Counted from the first letter of the stretch, positions 1 to 9,110 are shown. The stretch is DNA of 16,211 bases from Cephalothrix simula (GCA_035591015.1 JAXIUW010010008.1:1-16211); one strand, 5' to 3'. Numbers and translations are program-made. Notes: generated by a model from the sequence alone, not told the origin.

Positions 1-871
1 TGGGTTAAAAATCTAATCCCAAGATGGTACAATATGGGGTATGGAACAATCCAGAAGCGAATGAGTGCGACAACAATATGAATAACTGGTCTTGTACAAT
101 GAAACCATCATACTGTAGTTACATGAATCTAAACATACATTTGTAAAACGAACGTCCGAATAATTAAAGAAGTAGTTGAGGCGCGTTTCCCATTACTATG
201 TGGTAGGTCCTTTCTTATGTCGATGTGGACATTGACTAAAACGAACCCTCTGATGACCTAAAGGACATAAAATAACATCAGAAAAAAGGGACATTTATTT
301 ATCTATTATTTTCGGTGTACCAGTAACCTTTTATACTTATGAATTGAAAGCTTTCAGAAAACGTATAATATTGTGATAAATCAATGCGATGCAATTTCTT
401 AATGGTTTATTCTCCTAATCCCTATCTTCATTTTCACGCCGTAAATTACCTAAATTTTGCTATAAAATATAATCTTTCAATGGGCTCGATTTATTTTCTG
501 GACATGCGTTCATGTCGCTCATGTTTCCTTGTCCATCGATAGCGAAGATTTAGAAAGAAGCGAGGGGCTTAATGCAACATCATCATTATAGCCACGTAAT
601 TGAAAGGTGATTTTGCTGTCCAACTTTGCAATAAATACTTGATACTAATATTGTCCCATCGGTCATCATCTCCTGTTATAAAAACAGATATAATTCACAA
701 GTATAAAGACAAAACCCATTCCCTTAATCTTTTGGCCAAAAACCAACTTTATGTCTCTTTTTATGAAAAGAAAGAGGGTATATAGTTTTAAATTTAATTC
801 GCTCTTTTCTGTTTTGTAAATGCATGTACAATTAATTTTCTCGGTTTACGGGGGAACTGCTGTACTATGAC
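1..871. other. No gene found: upstream or 5' intron DNA
   Basis: AT-rich DNA. A small frame at about 24-140 has several Cys codons, but it lacks a splice donor in the phase the protease needs. No signal-peptide exon, promoter or RNA gene could be supported. Confidence 0.5.
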
Positions 872-1432
872 CAGGGGGATATGAAAGGGGTCTAACGTAA
901 GATTTTAAAATCTCCTCGATTTTTAAATTGAATTTTTGCCCCTTTACACTCAACTGAACACTGGACCAACGCGGAATTTTCTTTTCTTTCATATTAAAAA
1001 AACACATCAAAATCCATTAAATATTTCTATGTCAAATACCCAATTTAGTAGAGTACTTTTGAGCCCAATCTCAGGTCTTTGCTACTCCCTAAAGGTTAAA
1101 CGAGTAGTTACGGATATACTCGAACTCCGCTAAAATCGAATAGATGAAATATGCAAATTATCACAAATACCGGTACATGTAATGCTGTCTGCTATTTTTC
1201 AAAAAGCGAACCTCTGGGAGTAGCAAAGACCTGAGACTGGGCTCTAAAGGGCTCTACTAAATTTGGTATTTGACGTAGAAATATGGATTTTGATGCGTTT
1301 TTTTTATATGAAATTCCACGTTGGTATAGCGTTCACCCAATGTTTTTGGTTAAGAGTAAAAGGGCAAACATTTAATTAAAAAATCGGGGCGATTTTAAAA
1401 TCTGACGTTCGTCCCCCTTTCATATCACCCTG
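872..1432. mobile_element. Foldback/MITE-type element, copy A (561 bp)
   Basis: The two ends are long imperfect inverted repeats. The left end starts CAGGGGGATATGAAAGG and the right end reads CATATCACCCTG, its reverse complement apart from one base. The arms run inward for roughly 230 bp each; for example, CAAAATCCATTAAATATT on the left matches its complement around 1280-1300 on the right, and CAGGTCTTTGCTACTCCC matches the complement near 1218-1235. No transposase is present. Flanks CTATGAC (865-871) and CTGTGAC (1433-1439) differ by one base and could be a 7-bp target duplication. A second copy in the same orientation is at 5415-6032. The superfamily was not determined; short frames inside it are not genes. 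Confidence 0.9.
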
Positions 1433-2216
1433 CTGTGACACATAGATACAGGTCCGCATCGTCATTATTGTTAAAGAGCAATTACATATATTTAAGGATA
1501 CAGTCCCATCTTTTTCGTCATATCTTTTCTATGAAATCGACGTTTTCATCAAGAATCATGATTACTGACCAAATAATCTATGAAAATCAAGTCAACACAC
1601 TTTGACATACAAATTAATGATACTGAAGGATTATTTACCATGTTGTGCTGAGTTTATCTATCATGTTTGATGACCATGAATACGGACCAAAAGTCCGCGT
1701 CTAGAAACCGAGACCCGAGGGATGTTGACGAAAAAGGTTTTTCCCTATCTTCATAGATTACCGCGATAATTCGAACGTCAATAATTTTGTTATTACTTTT
1801 TAATTATTTGTGATACAGGTTTTCGGTGCAATTTCCTTATTTTAATTAAAAAGTACGGGGGTCTTATTAATAACTATACAATAGGATGAAATACAATGAA
1901 GAATCATTTCTTGACTATTCAAATTATTTTTTCAATTTTTTTCTGAGATTATGGTTTCTCAGTTAGTTTTCACAAATGTCGATTATATAGTGAAAATGAG
2001 TGTTCGGCCTTCGTCTCTAAGTGAAACATACCGTGGTACTAGACCTCTATAGGCCCTACGTCATTATTTGATGACAGGCACGTTGGGACAGGGATACCTT
2101 TCCGGGCTGAAGACATTGTATATAGACGACGAAAGAAGCCCAGGGATGAATGCCCCCTCTAGGGATGAATGTCCTCCCTCAGTTTATGCAAAGTGGAAAA
2201 AAATTCCTGCGGACAA
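1433..2216. other. No gene found between foldback A and dispersed repeat copy 1
   Basis: Low-complexity AT-rich stretches. A 16-codon signal-like peptide frame near 1893 ends at TGA with no usable GT donor before it, so it is not annotated. Confidence 0.5.
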
Positions 2217-2350
2217 TAATTCCTTCCACACCGGCATGTACATTTATGATCATTTAAATAAGAAAGCTAGGACAATAAAAGCCGATTGCCAGTTTTGCCC
2301 AGTGCCCGACGAAAAAAGTGTGTGTTTATACTACGAAGAGTTCAGTAATC
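2217..2350. repeat. Dispersed repeat, copy 1 (related to 8931 and 9664)
   Basis: The segment matches copies 2 and 3 through GGCATGTACATTT, ATTTAAATAAGAAAG, TAGGACAATAAAAGCCG, TTGCC, the CCGACGAAAAAAG stretch and TACTACGAAG. An open frame of about 118 codons (about 2068-2424) runs through it, but the related copies are broken and no splice site of the right phase connects it to the protease. It is better read as repeat than gene. A 19-bp imperfect tandem repeat starting AGGGATGAATG lies upstream at 2142-2180. Confidence 0.65.
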
Positions 2351-2641
2351 GCAGGAACTCTGAGCGCATTCAGACCATATTTAGTCCGAGCCCGCTGGCT
2401 GAAGCATTGATATTTTCCATGTAAATGCCTAATGCTAAATTTTTTAGGAAGCACATTTTTTTGAAGCACATTTCGTTATTTTTAGGCCCAATACTTTTTA
2501 GAGCAATTTATGTGCGCGGAATCGTAGGCATTAACAACAAAATACTCGTAGGTATTTCAGATATGTCTGAAAAACCAAATGAATTTTGATAATTTTCAAA
2601 ACAGAGCTAAAACATCAAAACTTGATTGTTTTTTATTTCAG

Positions 2642-2849
2642 ATTTAGAGCACTGTGGAAAAACACGATATGGAAAATATACACAAAATGATAGGACTAAA
2701 CGAATAGTAGGGGGAGTTGAATCAGTTCATGGAGAATGGCCCTGGTTGGTCACTTTGCAACTTATGAAAAATGGTGTTAAACATGAGCATTTGTGCGGTG
2801 GCACCTTGATCCATCCACAGTGGGTACTTTCTGCAGCACACTGTTTTGA
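2642..2849 (+). CDS. Protease exon with pro-segment, activation site and catalytic His57
   Basis: The acceptor is TTTTATTTCAG ending at 2641, and an in-frame TGA at 2623-2625 shows that the coding frame cannot extend further left unspliced. The exon begins with the last two bases of a split codon (phase 1). It encodes about 20 residues of pro-segment with one Cys (2653-2655), which should pair with Cys122 (8150-8152) and keep the pro-segment tethered after activation. The activation site is RTKR before IVGG, with Ile16 at 2704-2706. It continues through the LCGGTLI segment (Cys42) to SAAHC, with catalytic His57 at 2839-2841 and Cys58 at 2842-2844. The donor GTAAGT starts at 2850 and splits a Glu codon (phase 2). 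RTKR also matches the furin-type R-X-K-R consensus, so processing by a proprotein convertase is possible as well as by trypsin-like enzymes. An upstream exon must exist to supply the first base of the split codon. Confidence 0.94.
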
Positions 2850-2918
2850 GTAAGTACAAGGGGGCATGTTTACAAACATATCGACCGCTTTCATGGCGTT
2901 TTTATTAAACTAGTTTTC

Positions 2919-3226
2919 TAACTCCGCCCTGAACTTTGGCGCCATGATGATATTTTAGTTACCTCATAATTATCGACCAATTTCTAAACGAAATCTTTTC
3001 GTTCAAATATTTTTGTTTAGAGTTTGACTCCCCTCCCCTCCCCCTAAACGAAGTCATTGCCTCGAAATGGCTCGAAGATATCCAAACATTTACATTTCGA
3101 CCAATTTTTCCGATGATTCTAAACTAAATAGGGATTCTCATGAAGCCCCTGGGGCGATAATTATGAGACGGTGACCCAGACGAGCATTATTTGTGATATC
3201 ACTAGCGAACTTCGGGGCGGAGGAAT
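2919..3226. repeat. Imperfect foldback in the first visible intron
   Basis: CTCATAATTATCG near 2962-2974 is exactly complemented by CGATAATTATGAG near 3155-3167. Further out, CTCCGCCCTGAA on the left is answered by TTCGGGGCGGAG on the right, with indels between. Likely a decayed foldback element. Confidence 0.55.
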
Positions 3227-3339
3227 TAATTGGAATGTTAACCATATCTTTCTTTCCCCAGTTCCCCTGGAAAGGATCCTTTTTTGACTGGTACATTATC
3301 GATTGTAAAAATGTCATTAAAGATCATTAAAGGTCAATT

Positions 3340-3860
3340 CACGCTTAGCGTTCTTCTAACGTCCTTACAAATATTGAAAAAAATGACTTTCTTCCAAGGC
3401 AAGACAGGAAAAACGCTAGAACGAGGCTTCGTAGACGCTTGAAGGACGTTTTCAATTAGTCTAGTTGTGAATCAGCTAATTTTGTTCAAAACTGAAAAAA
3501 AAACAGTGCGTTACTCGAGCGCTAAGAGAACCTAGAAGGTGGCTCCGTTGACGCTGGAAGGACCCTATATAAACGCGGGAAGGGCGGCCGAACTAGTGTT
3601 TTTGCTTGCAGTTTCCTAAGACATTGCTTAGATGCTAGAAGAATATTCTGTCAGGCTACAAAGGACATTCGAAGAACGCTCAACGCGGGGCATTTCATCG
3701 CGGCGTTCAAGAAGCGTCTTGTCAGGACGCTAAAAGGACATTGAAGCTCAGTTTTGAACGGAATTTGTTGATTTACAGTTACACCTGTACGCGTCCTCCA
3801 AGCCTGTATGGAGCGTCCTTGCACAACGTCTTGGAAGACGGTCATTTTTTAAAAACATTT
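3340..3860. repeat. Degenerate GC-richer repeat field
   Basis: A short theme related to GACGCTNGAAGGAC recurs: 3434-3447, 3550-3563, 3726-3739 and looser copies near 3410 and 3660. Its reverse complement appears near 3348-3367 and 3811-3830. Spacing is irregular, so this is a degenerate minisatellite or the remains of a repeat-rich sequence. Open frames on the minus strand here follow from the repeat composition and show no homology that I recognise. Confidence 0.5.
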
Positions 3861-4377
3861 TTAGTAGGAAGATGCTGGCGAAATTAAAGTGGGCCTTAAA
3901 GCGTCCAAATTCTTCTTCGGCATCGTTTGAATTTGAAAATTCCTCCGATTTTAAGATGATATGCATTTTATTAATGTGCATATAAAGACGCTTAATTACA
4001 AGCCCAAAAGCTTTTGTAGTCGAATTTGATGTCGATTTTTCTCTTTTATACTCAATTATATCTTGTCCTTAGACATTCCAGAGACCCCTGGGTTCATTTA
4101 CAGCCTTTGAAGTACAGGCAGTTAGTACCAAGCACTTAATTAGATACCACGCCAAAAATGTTAGAAGCGTCGCTAGGAGGATCGAGCGAGTGATTGGTTC
4201 AATAATAACTGCTAAAATGAATATTTTCTAACTACCTGTAACTACATATATTTTATACAGCCTGAAACATTCTGTAACTGATGTATAAGAAGCTTTCTCG
4301 AATAACCTAAGGGAATATTTGTAATAAAATTTATTTATTGTGCGTATACCCGGCTGATATACCATACCCATCCTTTG

Positions 4378-4735
4378 CGCTTCAAGGTGATATGATAATA
4401 ATCATATAACCTGAGTTTACATACACGACTTCCGTTGATTTTTAAAAGTAGAATCGATATTTTTTGGTAAAAACCCACTTTTAAATCACGCAAGTGATCA
4501 CGTGCACAATCTGAATGACCATTTGTTACAAAAGTAGGTAGGAGGTCAGCTAATGAAAGATATGTGTTTACATTATGCTGATTCACTGGCTGATTATATC
4601 ACTTCAATCGATTCAATGAATGAGACCTGGCAAATGTTTAGCCAATCAAAATCCCGTCCGATTTTGGCGAAGCTTTCTGTAATAAAGTACAATGGTTGTG
4701 TCAATGGTATATTCAGATGGTTTAGTATCAACATG
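4378..4735 (+). repeat. 360-bp dispersed repeat, copy 1 (intron)
   Basis: It aligns along its length with 14748-15134 in direct orientation. Shared blocks are CGCTTCAAGGTGAT at the start, AATCACGTGCACAATCTGAA-type sequence in the middle, ATGTGTTTACATTAT, TGATTATATCACTTCAATCG, and TGGTTGTGTCAATGGTATAT near the end. Short frames on either strand here are interrupted in the other copy, so it is non-coding. No terminal inverted repeat, tRNA-type promoter box or poly(A) tail was recognised. Confidence 0.85.
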
Positions 4736-4956
4736 TACCAAACCTTTTCCAATTCGTTGGAATCTTTTTGATTCCTTTTTGTCCCGATGGCCCATGGATC
4801 CAAGATGTTGAAAATACATGTATTCACTTCCGTTTTTTAATAATAAATAATACATACATTGTATAATGATAATAATAATTTTTTAATATTTATATTGACG
4901 ATATAAGTTGAATCTAAAAATAGCACTTTTTAATCAAAACAAATGCTTAATTTTAG

Positions 4957-5093
4957 GTCCTTTTGGGCTGATTTTCTGACAGACGACCCAACAAAATGGA
5001 TGGCTCGTGTTGGGGAACATGACATGTTTAAAGAGGAAGGAACGCATACTGATGTTCCAATCGAAATGATCCTTTTGTATCCTGATAGGCAAG
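4957..5093 (+). CDS. Protease exon with 60-loop and calcium-loop-like segment
   Basis: The acceptor is TTAATTTTAG ending at 4956. The first base completes the Glu codon left open by the preceding exon, so the fusion reads AAHC-F-E-S-F-W, a normal S1 continuation. The exon encodes an enlarged 60-loop (SFWADFLTDDPTKW) that is about ten residues longer than in pancreatic trypsin. It then encodes MARVGEHD, corresponding to the strand leading into the 70-80 loop. Glu70 and Glu77 of the trypsin calcium loop have plausible counterparts, but the Glu80 position looks like His, so calcium binding is uncertain. It ends at PDRQ plus one base before GTAAGT at 5094 (phase 1). A longer 60-loop generally narrows access to the active site and tightens substrate choice, as in thrombin. 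That consequence is inferred, not shown. Confidence 0.92.
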
Positions 5094-5414
5094 GTAAGTT
5101 CCAGTGGGACTCAGGGAATACTTATTTCCTTTTCGTAAAAGTTTTTTCCACTTCATCATATATTTGACATTACTTTTGTCATTTTTACCTAATTTTTTGG
5201 TCTGATTTTAGTTCCGCTTGAAGCCGGTGCTGATTTCATTGTGCCAGGCAAGAAAATGTATTCACTTACACTGTATTCTTGCTGCACTATAAATCACTGT
5301 GACTATACACTGGAAAATCGTTTATTATAGAAAAAAATGTTTTTTTGATTTCTTGCTGCTTACGGTACTGCGTTTGAGTTTATAGTTAAGTAGATGTCTT
5401 TGCCTTGCTTAAAC

Positions 5415-6032
5415 CAGGGGGATATATAAGGGGGGTCTAACGTTAGATTTTAAAATCTCCCCGATTTCTTAATTAAATTTTTGCCTCTTTACGCTCAACC
5501 CAAAACATTGGATTAACACTCGACCGACGCTTAATTTCCTTTCATAGAAAAAAAATCGCATCAAAATCCATTAAATATTTCTATGTCAAATAACCCAATT
5601 TAGTAGAGCGAATTTTAAGCCATCAGGTCTTTGCTACTCCCTGAGGTTCGCTTGAACACAGGAGCTTTCCGAGTTGTAACGGATATACTTGAAGCAGCTC
5701 AAAGTAACAGGAAGACCAATAATGTTAACATGCTCTAAAATCGAATCGATAAAATATGCAAATTATCAGATTATGCTGTCTGCTATTATTCAAATAGCGA
5801 CCCTCGCGGAGTAGCAAAGGCCTGAGATTGGGCTTAAAACTGCTCTACTAAATTGGGTATTTGACATGATATTTTTATATGGATTTTGATGTCGTTTTTT
5901 TATATGAAAGAAAAGAAAATTCCGCGTCGATCGAGTGTTCATCCAATGTTTTTGGTAAGAGGCAAAAATTTAATTAAAAAATTGGGGAGATTTTAAAATC
6001 TGATGTTAGACACCCCCTTTTATATCCCCCTG
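5415..6032. mobile_element. Foldback/MITE-type element, copy B (618 bp), in the intron before the Asp102 exon
   Basis: This copy has the same termini as the element at 872-1432: CAGGGGGATATATAAGG on the left and TTATATCCCCCTG on the right. It shares the same arm landmarks (GATTTTAAAATCT near both ends and ATGGATTTTGATG on the right). The middle is about 60 bp longer than copy A and holds an extra segment around 5655-5735. Flanks CTTAAAC (5408-5414) and CTTAATT (6033-6039) share the first five bases, consistent with a decayed 7-bp duplication. It is non-coding. Confidence 0.9.
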
Positions 6033-6486
6033 CTTAATTTTTTGCCTAAATCAAGATTGTTTCAGACGAGTTATGGGAAAATGGGACACATTTTTATTAT
6101 GCGCCTTGATCTATAGCTTTTTTAAGGTTTATAGGGTACCTTTATTGAAAATATAGTCAAATCAATTGAATTACCAATATTTACAGGAGCGTTCACATGT
6201 ATAATGTATGAAACATTGGTATCCTATTGATTTTGATTTCGGAAAAAATGCTTCCCGGAACCTATCACCTTTCAACCTATCACCAGTTGATGTTGTCTCC
6301 TACTCAATGTTCAGAATATTGGAATTAAATTCAATATTTGATTTTGGAAAAAATGTTTGGAAATGTATTAATCGAGGGGTTTTGGGTGTACAGTAATGAA
6401 ATATTTAAGTAATAAACATAATAAAATTCTAATAAAAATATTAAAAAGTAATAAATTTGTAATAAAAATATTTAATATATTATAGA
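6033..6486. other. Intron DNA, ending in an AT-only stretch
   Basis: Nothing coding is seen. From about 6396 to 6485 the sequence is almost purely A/T with repeated AATAAAAATATT-like words, a common context for the hairpin that follows. Confidence 0.5.
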
Positions 6487-6590
6487 GTTATTGCACGCTT
6501 TTTTGAGTGAAATACGAAGCAGTTATTGCACGAGGGGTGCAGCCCCGAGGGCAATAACTGCTCGTATTTCACGAAAAAAAGTGCAATAAC
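6487..6590. repeat. Long hairpin / inverted repeat (104 nt)
   Basis: The left arm 6487-6529 (GTTATTGCAC ... CAGTTATTGC) pairs with the right arm 6551-6590 (GCAATAACTG ... GTGCAATAAC) with few mismatches. The loop segment CGAGGGGTGCAGCCCCGAG folds on itself. Just outside, TTATTCACCGGTT (about 6595-6607) is answered by AACCGGTGAATAA (about 6658-6670), so a second palindrome is nested alongside. It is probably a small foldback element; no coding content. Confidence 0.8.
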
Positions 6591-6670
6591 GGTTTTATTC
6601 ACCGGTTTATCAATGTTATCCAAGAAATTTCACTAAATATTACTTCACTTATAACACAACCGGTGAATAA

Positions 6671-7303
6671 TAAATATTGTACTGTATGATCCCGTATGGT
6701 AATAAATTCGAGAAATTTTCCCCTCTGTATTAATATTCAGGCAGAAGCTTAATTGCAATTACAAATCCAATTATACGGGCGCGTTACTGAATTCATCTTA
6801 TTACTATACAAATCCAATTTCAAACAGATGAAGTCTCACCTTTGTAGAAGTATAGCATTTGGGTGTGCTCACTATTACAGTATACTTCTATATGCATACA
6901 ATATTTACTTTCCCCTTGCAATAACGAAACATAATGTTTTCCGTTATTTAAGCTGATTTTACATTCTTAAATTCTAGAGACAGGTTTCATCCATTGGGGA
7001 AAATGGATTTTAAATATGCAGAAATTAACGAAAACTTAACTTAATTGCTAAATTTACTATTAGAAGGTAAATCCCATTGGAATTTTTATCTCTTAACAAA
7101 ATAAAATGTGGCATTTTTCAAATTTTATAAAATAACATCTATGTATATCATGTATATACGCAAAGTAACGCTTATAATTGGTATATTGAATATATAGTGC
7201 TAAATGTGTTAAATATCTGTTCCAGCGACCGCAGATTTTCTGGAAAACTAGGGGCCTAAACCCCCTTGACACTCATAATCCTGTGGAAAGCCCAATCCCA
7301 AGT
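6671..7303. other. Intron DNA without recognisable features
   Basis: Only short spurious frames. A small G4CCTAAAC5 hairpin lies at about 7251-7265. Confidence 0.5.
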
Positions 7304-7401
7304 TTATATTTTTGAAGGGATTCCGCCTAGTTTGCGCCACCCCGAGCCAAATATAATGATTTTTTGTCCAGGGTGGTGCAAGGTCTCTTCAAAAACATAT
7401 A
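7304..7401. repeat. Imperfect inverted repeat
   Basis: TTGCGCCACCC (about 7332-7342) pairs with GGGTGGTGCAA (about 7371-7381), with one G-T position. Outside this, TATATTTTTGAAGGGA pairs imperfectly with TCTCTTCAAAAACATATA. It may be a small decayed element. Confidence 0.5.
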
Positions 7402-7794
7402 TTTTTGGTAAGGGAGCGTCATAAACAGGGTGTCCAGCGCTCCTCTTTTTTCCTCTAAAAAGAGGAATCCTTCCGGGAATCCTTCTATATTTCCTCTTTA
7501 TTTTCTCAAATTCTTTTCGTGCCTTTGTCGCGAATTAAGGAGTTTCTTAGCTTCTCACGTTAGTAAATTCTGAAAAATTCTGTTCATGAAAATAATTGGC
7601 CAGTATTGTTACCCGGGATAAGGGAAGGAGACAACTAAATGTCAAGCTGGCTAATTGGGTCTAATGCTAAGCGGAAGCTTACAGAAATCTGCTGGCCTGG
7701 CTATCGAGCGGTATGATCCATAATGGACGTCCACATTACTTAATCGTAACCCCTGCCCCCTGTCAGGACGGACTCAAAATATATAGCCTTACAT

Positions 7795-7979
7795 TACAGT
7801 GGTGTTCGCGGTTAAGCGCTATGCAGTAGAGATAATTTCCGCAGTCACGGTAACCGTGGTAGTGAGAATTACCGGGGTAGTTAAAATTACCGCAGTAGCA
7901 TTTTGTTACCGCGCTAAATTCCAAATTATTTCCGCAGTAATCAGCTACCGCATAGCGCTTAACCGCGAACACCACTGTA
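7795..7979. mobile_element. Miniature Tc1/mariner-like element (MITE) with near-perfect terminal inverted repeats
   Basis: A terminal repeat starting TACAGTGGTGTTCGCGGTTA runs through 7823 and is matched without mismatch by its complement at 7951-7979. The element is bounded by TA on both sides, so it can be read as CAGTGGTG...CACCACTG inserted at a TA, the signature of Tc1/mariner-type elements. The interior repeats a short TTACCG-GGTAG palindromic theme several times and encodes nothing. Perfect arms suggest recent activity. It sits about 90 bp before the Asp102 exon. Confidence 0.9.
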
Positions 7980-8069
7980 CTTATCATAATAGCCGTTTTA
8001 TTATATTTTAGCGCGGGTTTTTCTTATATTATGCTTGACTTTTATTTTATTTGTTTATCTTTATTATAG

Positions 8070-8225
8070 CTCCGAAGACAATGAACATGGACATTGCGCT
8101 GTTAAAATTAGCTCATCCTGTAAAATTAACTGAATATGTCAACGTAGCTTGCTTACCATCCAAGGAAGATCAATTTTTACCTGGAGAAATATGCATTACA
8201 GCTGGATGGGGGCATACAGAAGAGA
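8070..8225 (+). CDS. Protease exon with catalytic Asp102
   Basis: The acceptor is TTTATTATAG ending at 8069. The first two bases complete an Ala codon after PDRQ, giving PDRQ-A-PKTMNMDIALLKL, which is the standard approach to the catalytic Asp. Asp102 is at 8090-8092. Cys122 (NVACLPS, 8150-8152) is the expected partner of the pro-segment Cys. Cys136 is in ICITAGWG (8192-8194), followed by the conserved Gly140-Trp141-Gly142. The donor GTAAGT starts at 8226, leaving one base (A) of the next codon (phase 1). A miniature transposon lies only about 90 bp upstream, at 7795-7979, leaving little room for branch point and polypyrimidine signals outside it. Cys136 normally pairs with Cys201, but Cys201 is absent here (see the last exon). 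Confidence 0.95.
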
Positions 8226-8425
8226 GTAAGTACATTCGAAATTCTATGCAATAGTTCATTGGTACATTGGCGGAGGCAAGGGAAAATAAGGGACCATAGG
8301 GCTTTAATTTTATATGATAAATGCCAGTAGGGCACTACCTATTTACCTCATTTCTCCTGCAAAGACATTTCCATCAAATGGATTCGATAGAATAGGCTGT
8401 ACCAAGATGGGCTCATATCTTGTCA

Positions 8426-8937
8426 AAGATATTTTTGAGGCATATTTCATGAATAGCATAAAATCTGAGAAAAACCGTTGAAGATAAGGCTATAACTCCT
8501 ATTTATTAAATAGTGGGGGGTGTTTTCTATTGTTCTCATCGTGCTTTAAATGTCATAATGAATGGGTAATTAGGATGTCTGATCTGTAATAAAGGAATGC
8601 ACGCCCCAGCCATACATTTTTCTATTACAGATCTGTAATAGAAATCCGGTTAATAAGGAATTTTACATTTAACTAATTAAGTTAGTGTTAATTATGTATA
8701 TTGTCAATTGCCGGTAATGGTCATGTAAAGACTATCTGTGAACTACTAGTTGTGCTTTAACTCTAACATACATACGAATTCGTCCTGGGTTTCGCTTCAA
8801 ATGAGCCATATATGACCCTCAGAGCTATTCTAGTTTGCACACGGGATTAAAGGGCTGGATATAAAGTAGTGCCTATGTTGCACTCCTTATCGTTTTTCTT
8901 CGAAAAAAGATCCTCCCAAACCTGGTTGTTACCGGTG
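8426..8937. repeat. Third copy of the 10935-type arm, split by about 270 bp
   Basis: Segments 8426-8505 (AAAAACCGTTGAAGATAAGG and following) and 8789-8937 (GCTTCAAATGAGCCATATAT through CTGGTTGTTACC) match successive parts of the foldback arm at 10935-11165. In that arm they are contiguous; here about 270 bp separates them. The intervening DNA contains the exact palindrome CTATTACAGATCTGTAATAG (8622-8641) and may be an insertion. The right end directly abuts a copy of a different repeat. Confidence 0.7.
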
Positions 8938-9110
8938 TAACGGTTTGCCGTGTCCCCCGGCGTTCAGCGTCCGGTATGTACATTTAAATAGGAAAGGTAG
9001 GACAGAAAAAGCCGGTTGCCATGCAGTGTCCGACAAAAAAGACATACCGGTATTGTCTGTATAGATTTTTACAACGAAGAGGACACTAAAACCAGGGAAA
9101 CCGAACGCAT
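8931..9110. repeat. Dispersed repeat, copy 2
   Basis: It begins GGTGTAACGGTTTGCCGTG with CCCGGCGTTCAG following, then ATGTACATTTAAATAGGAAA and AAAAGCCGGTTGCC, all shared with copy 3 at 9664. The later half aligns with copy 1 at 2217. No open frame is conserved between copies. Confidence 0.8.

Noticed and set aside
24-140. Cys-containing frame resembling a small secreted domain
   Set aside because: Cys spacing fits no domain I can name, and the only nearby donor (GTAAAA) leaves phase 2 where phase 1 is needed.
600-785. 61-codon plus-strand frame
   Set aside because: No ATG start, signal peptide, family motif or compatible splice site; consistent with chance in AT-rich DNA.
1893-1942. Short hydrophobic signal-like peptide frame
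   Set aside because: It ends in TGA after 16 codons and has no GT donor before the stop, so it cannot be the missing first exon.
3028-3046. C-rich tract that could form a G-quadruplex on the minus strand
   Set aside because: Only three G-runs of four or more are present, so a standard four-run quadruplex is not supported.
3651-3981. Overlapping minus-strand frames
   Set aside because: They lie in the degenerate repeat field and have no start context, motif or splice structure.
4335-4855. Overlapping frames on both strands
   Set aside because: They fall in or next to the 360-bp dispersed repeat; the second copy at 14748 interrupts them.
7763-8011. Complementary frames on both strands
   Set aside because: Created by the palindromic miniature element at 7795-7979; the repeated composition keeps stops out by chance.
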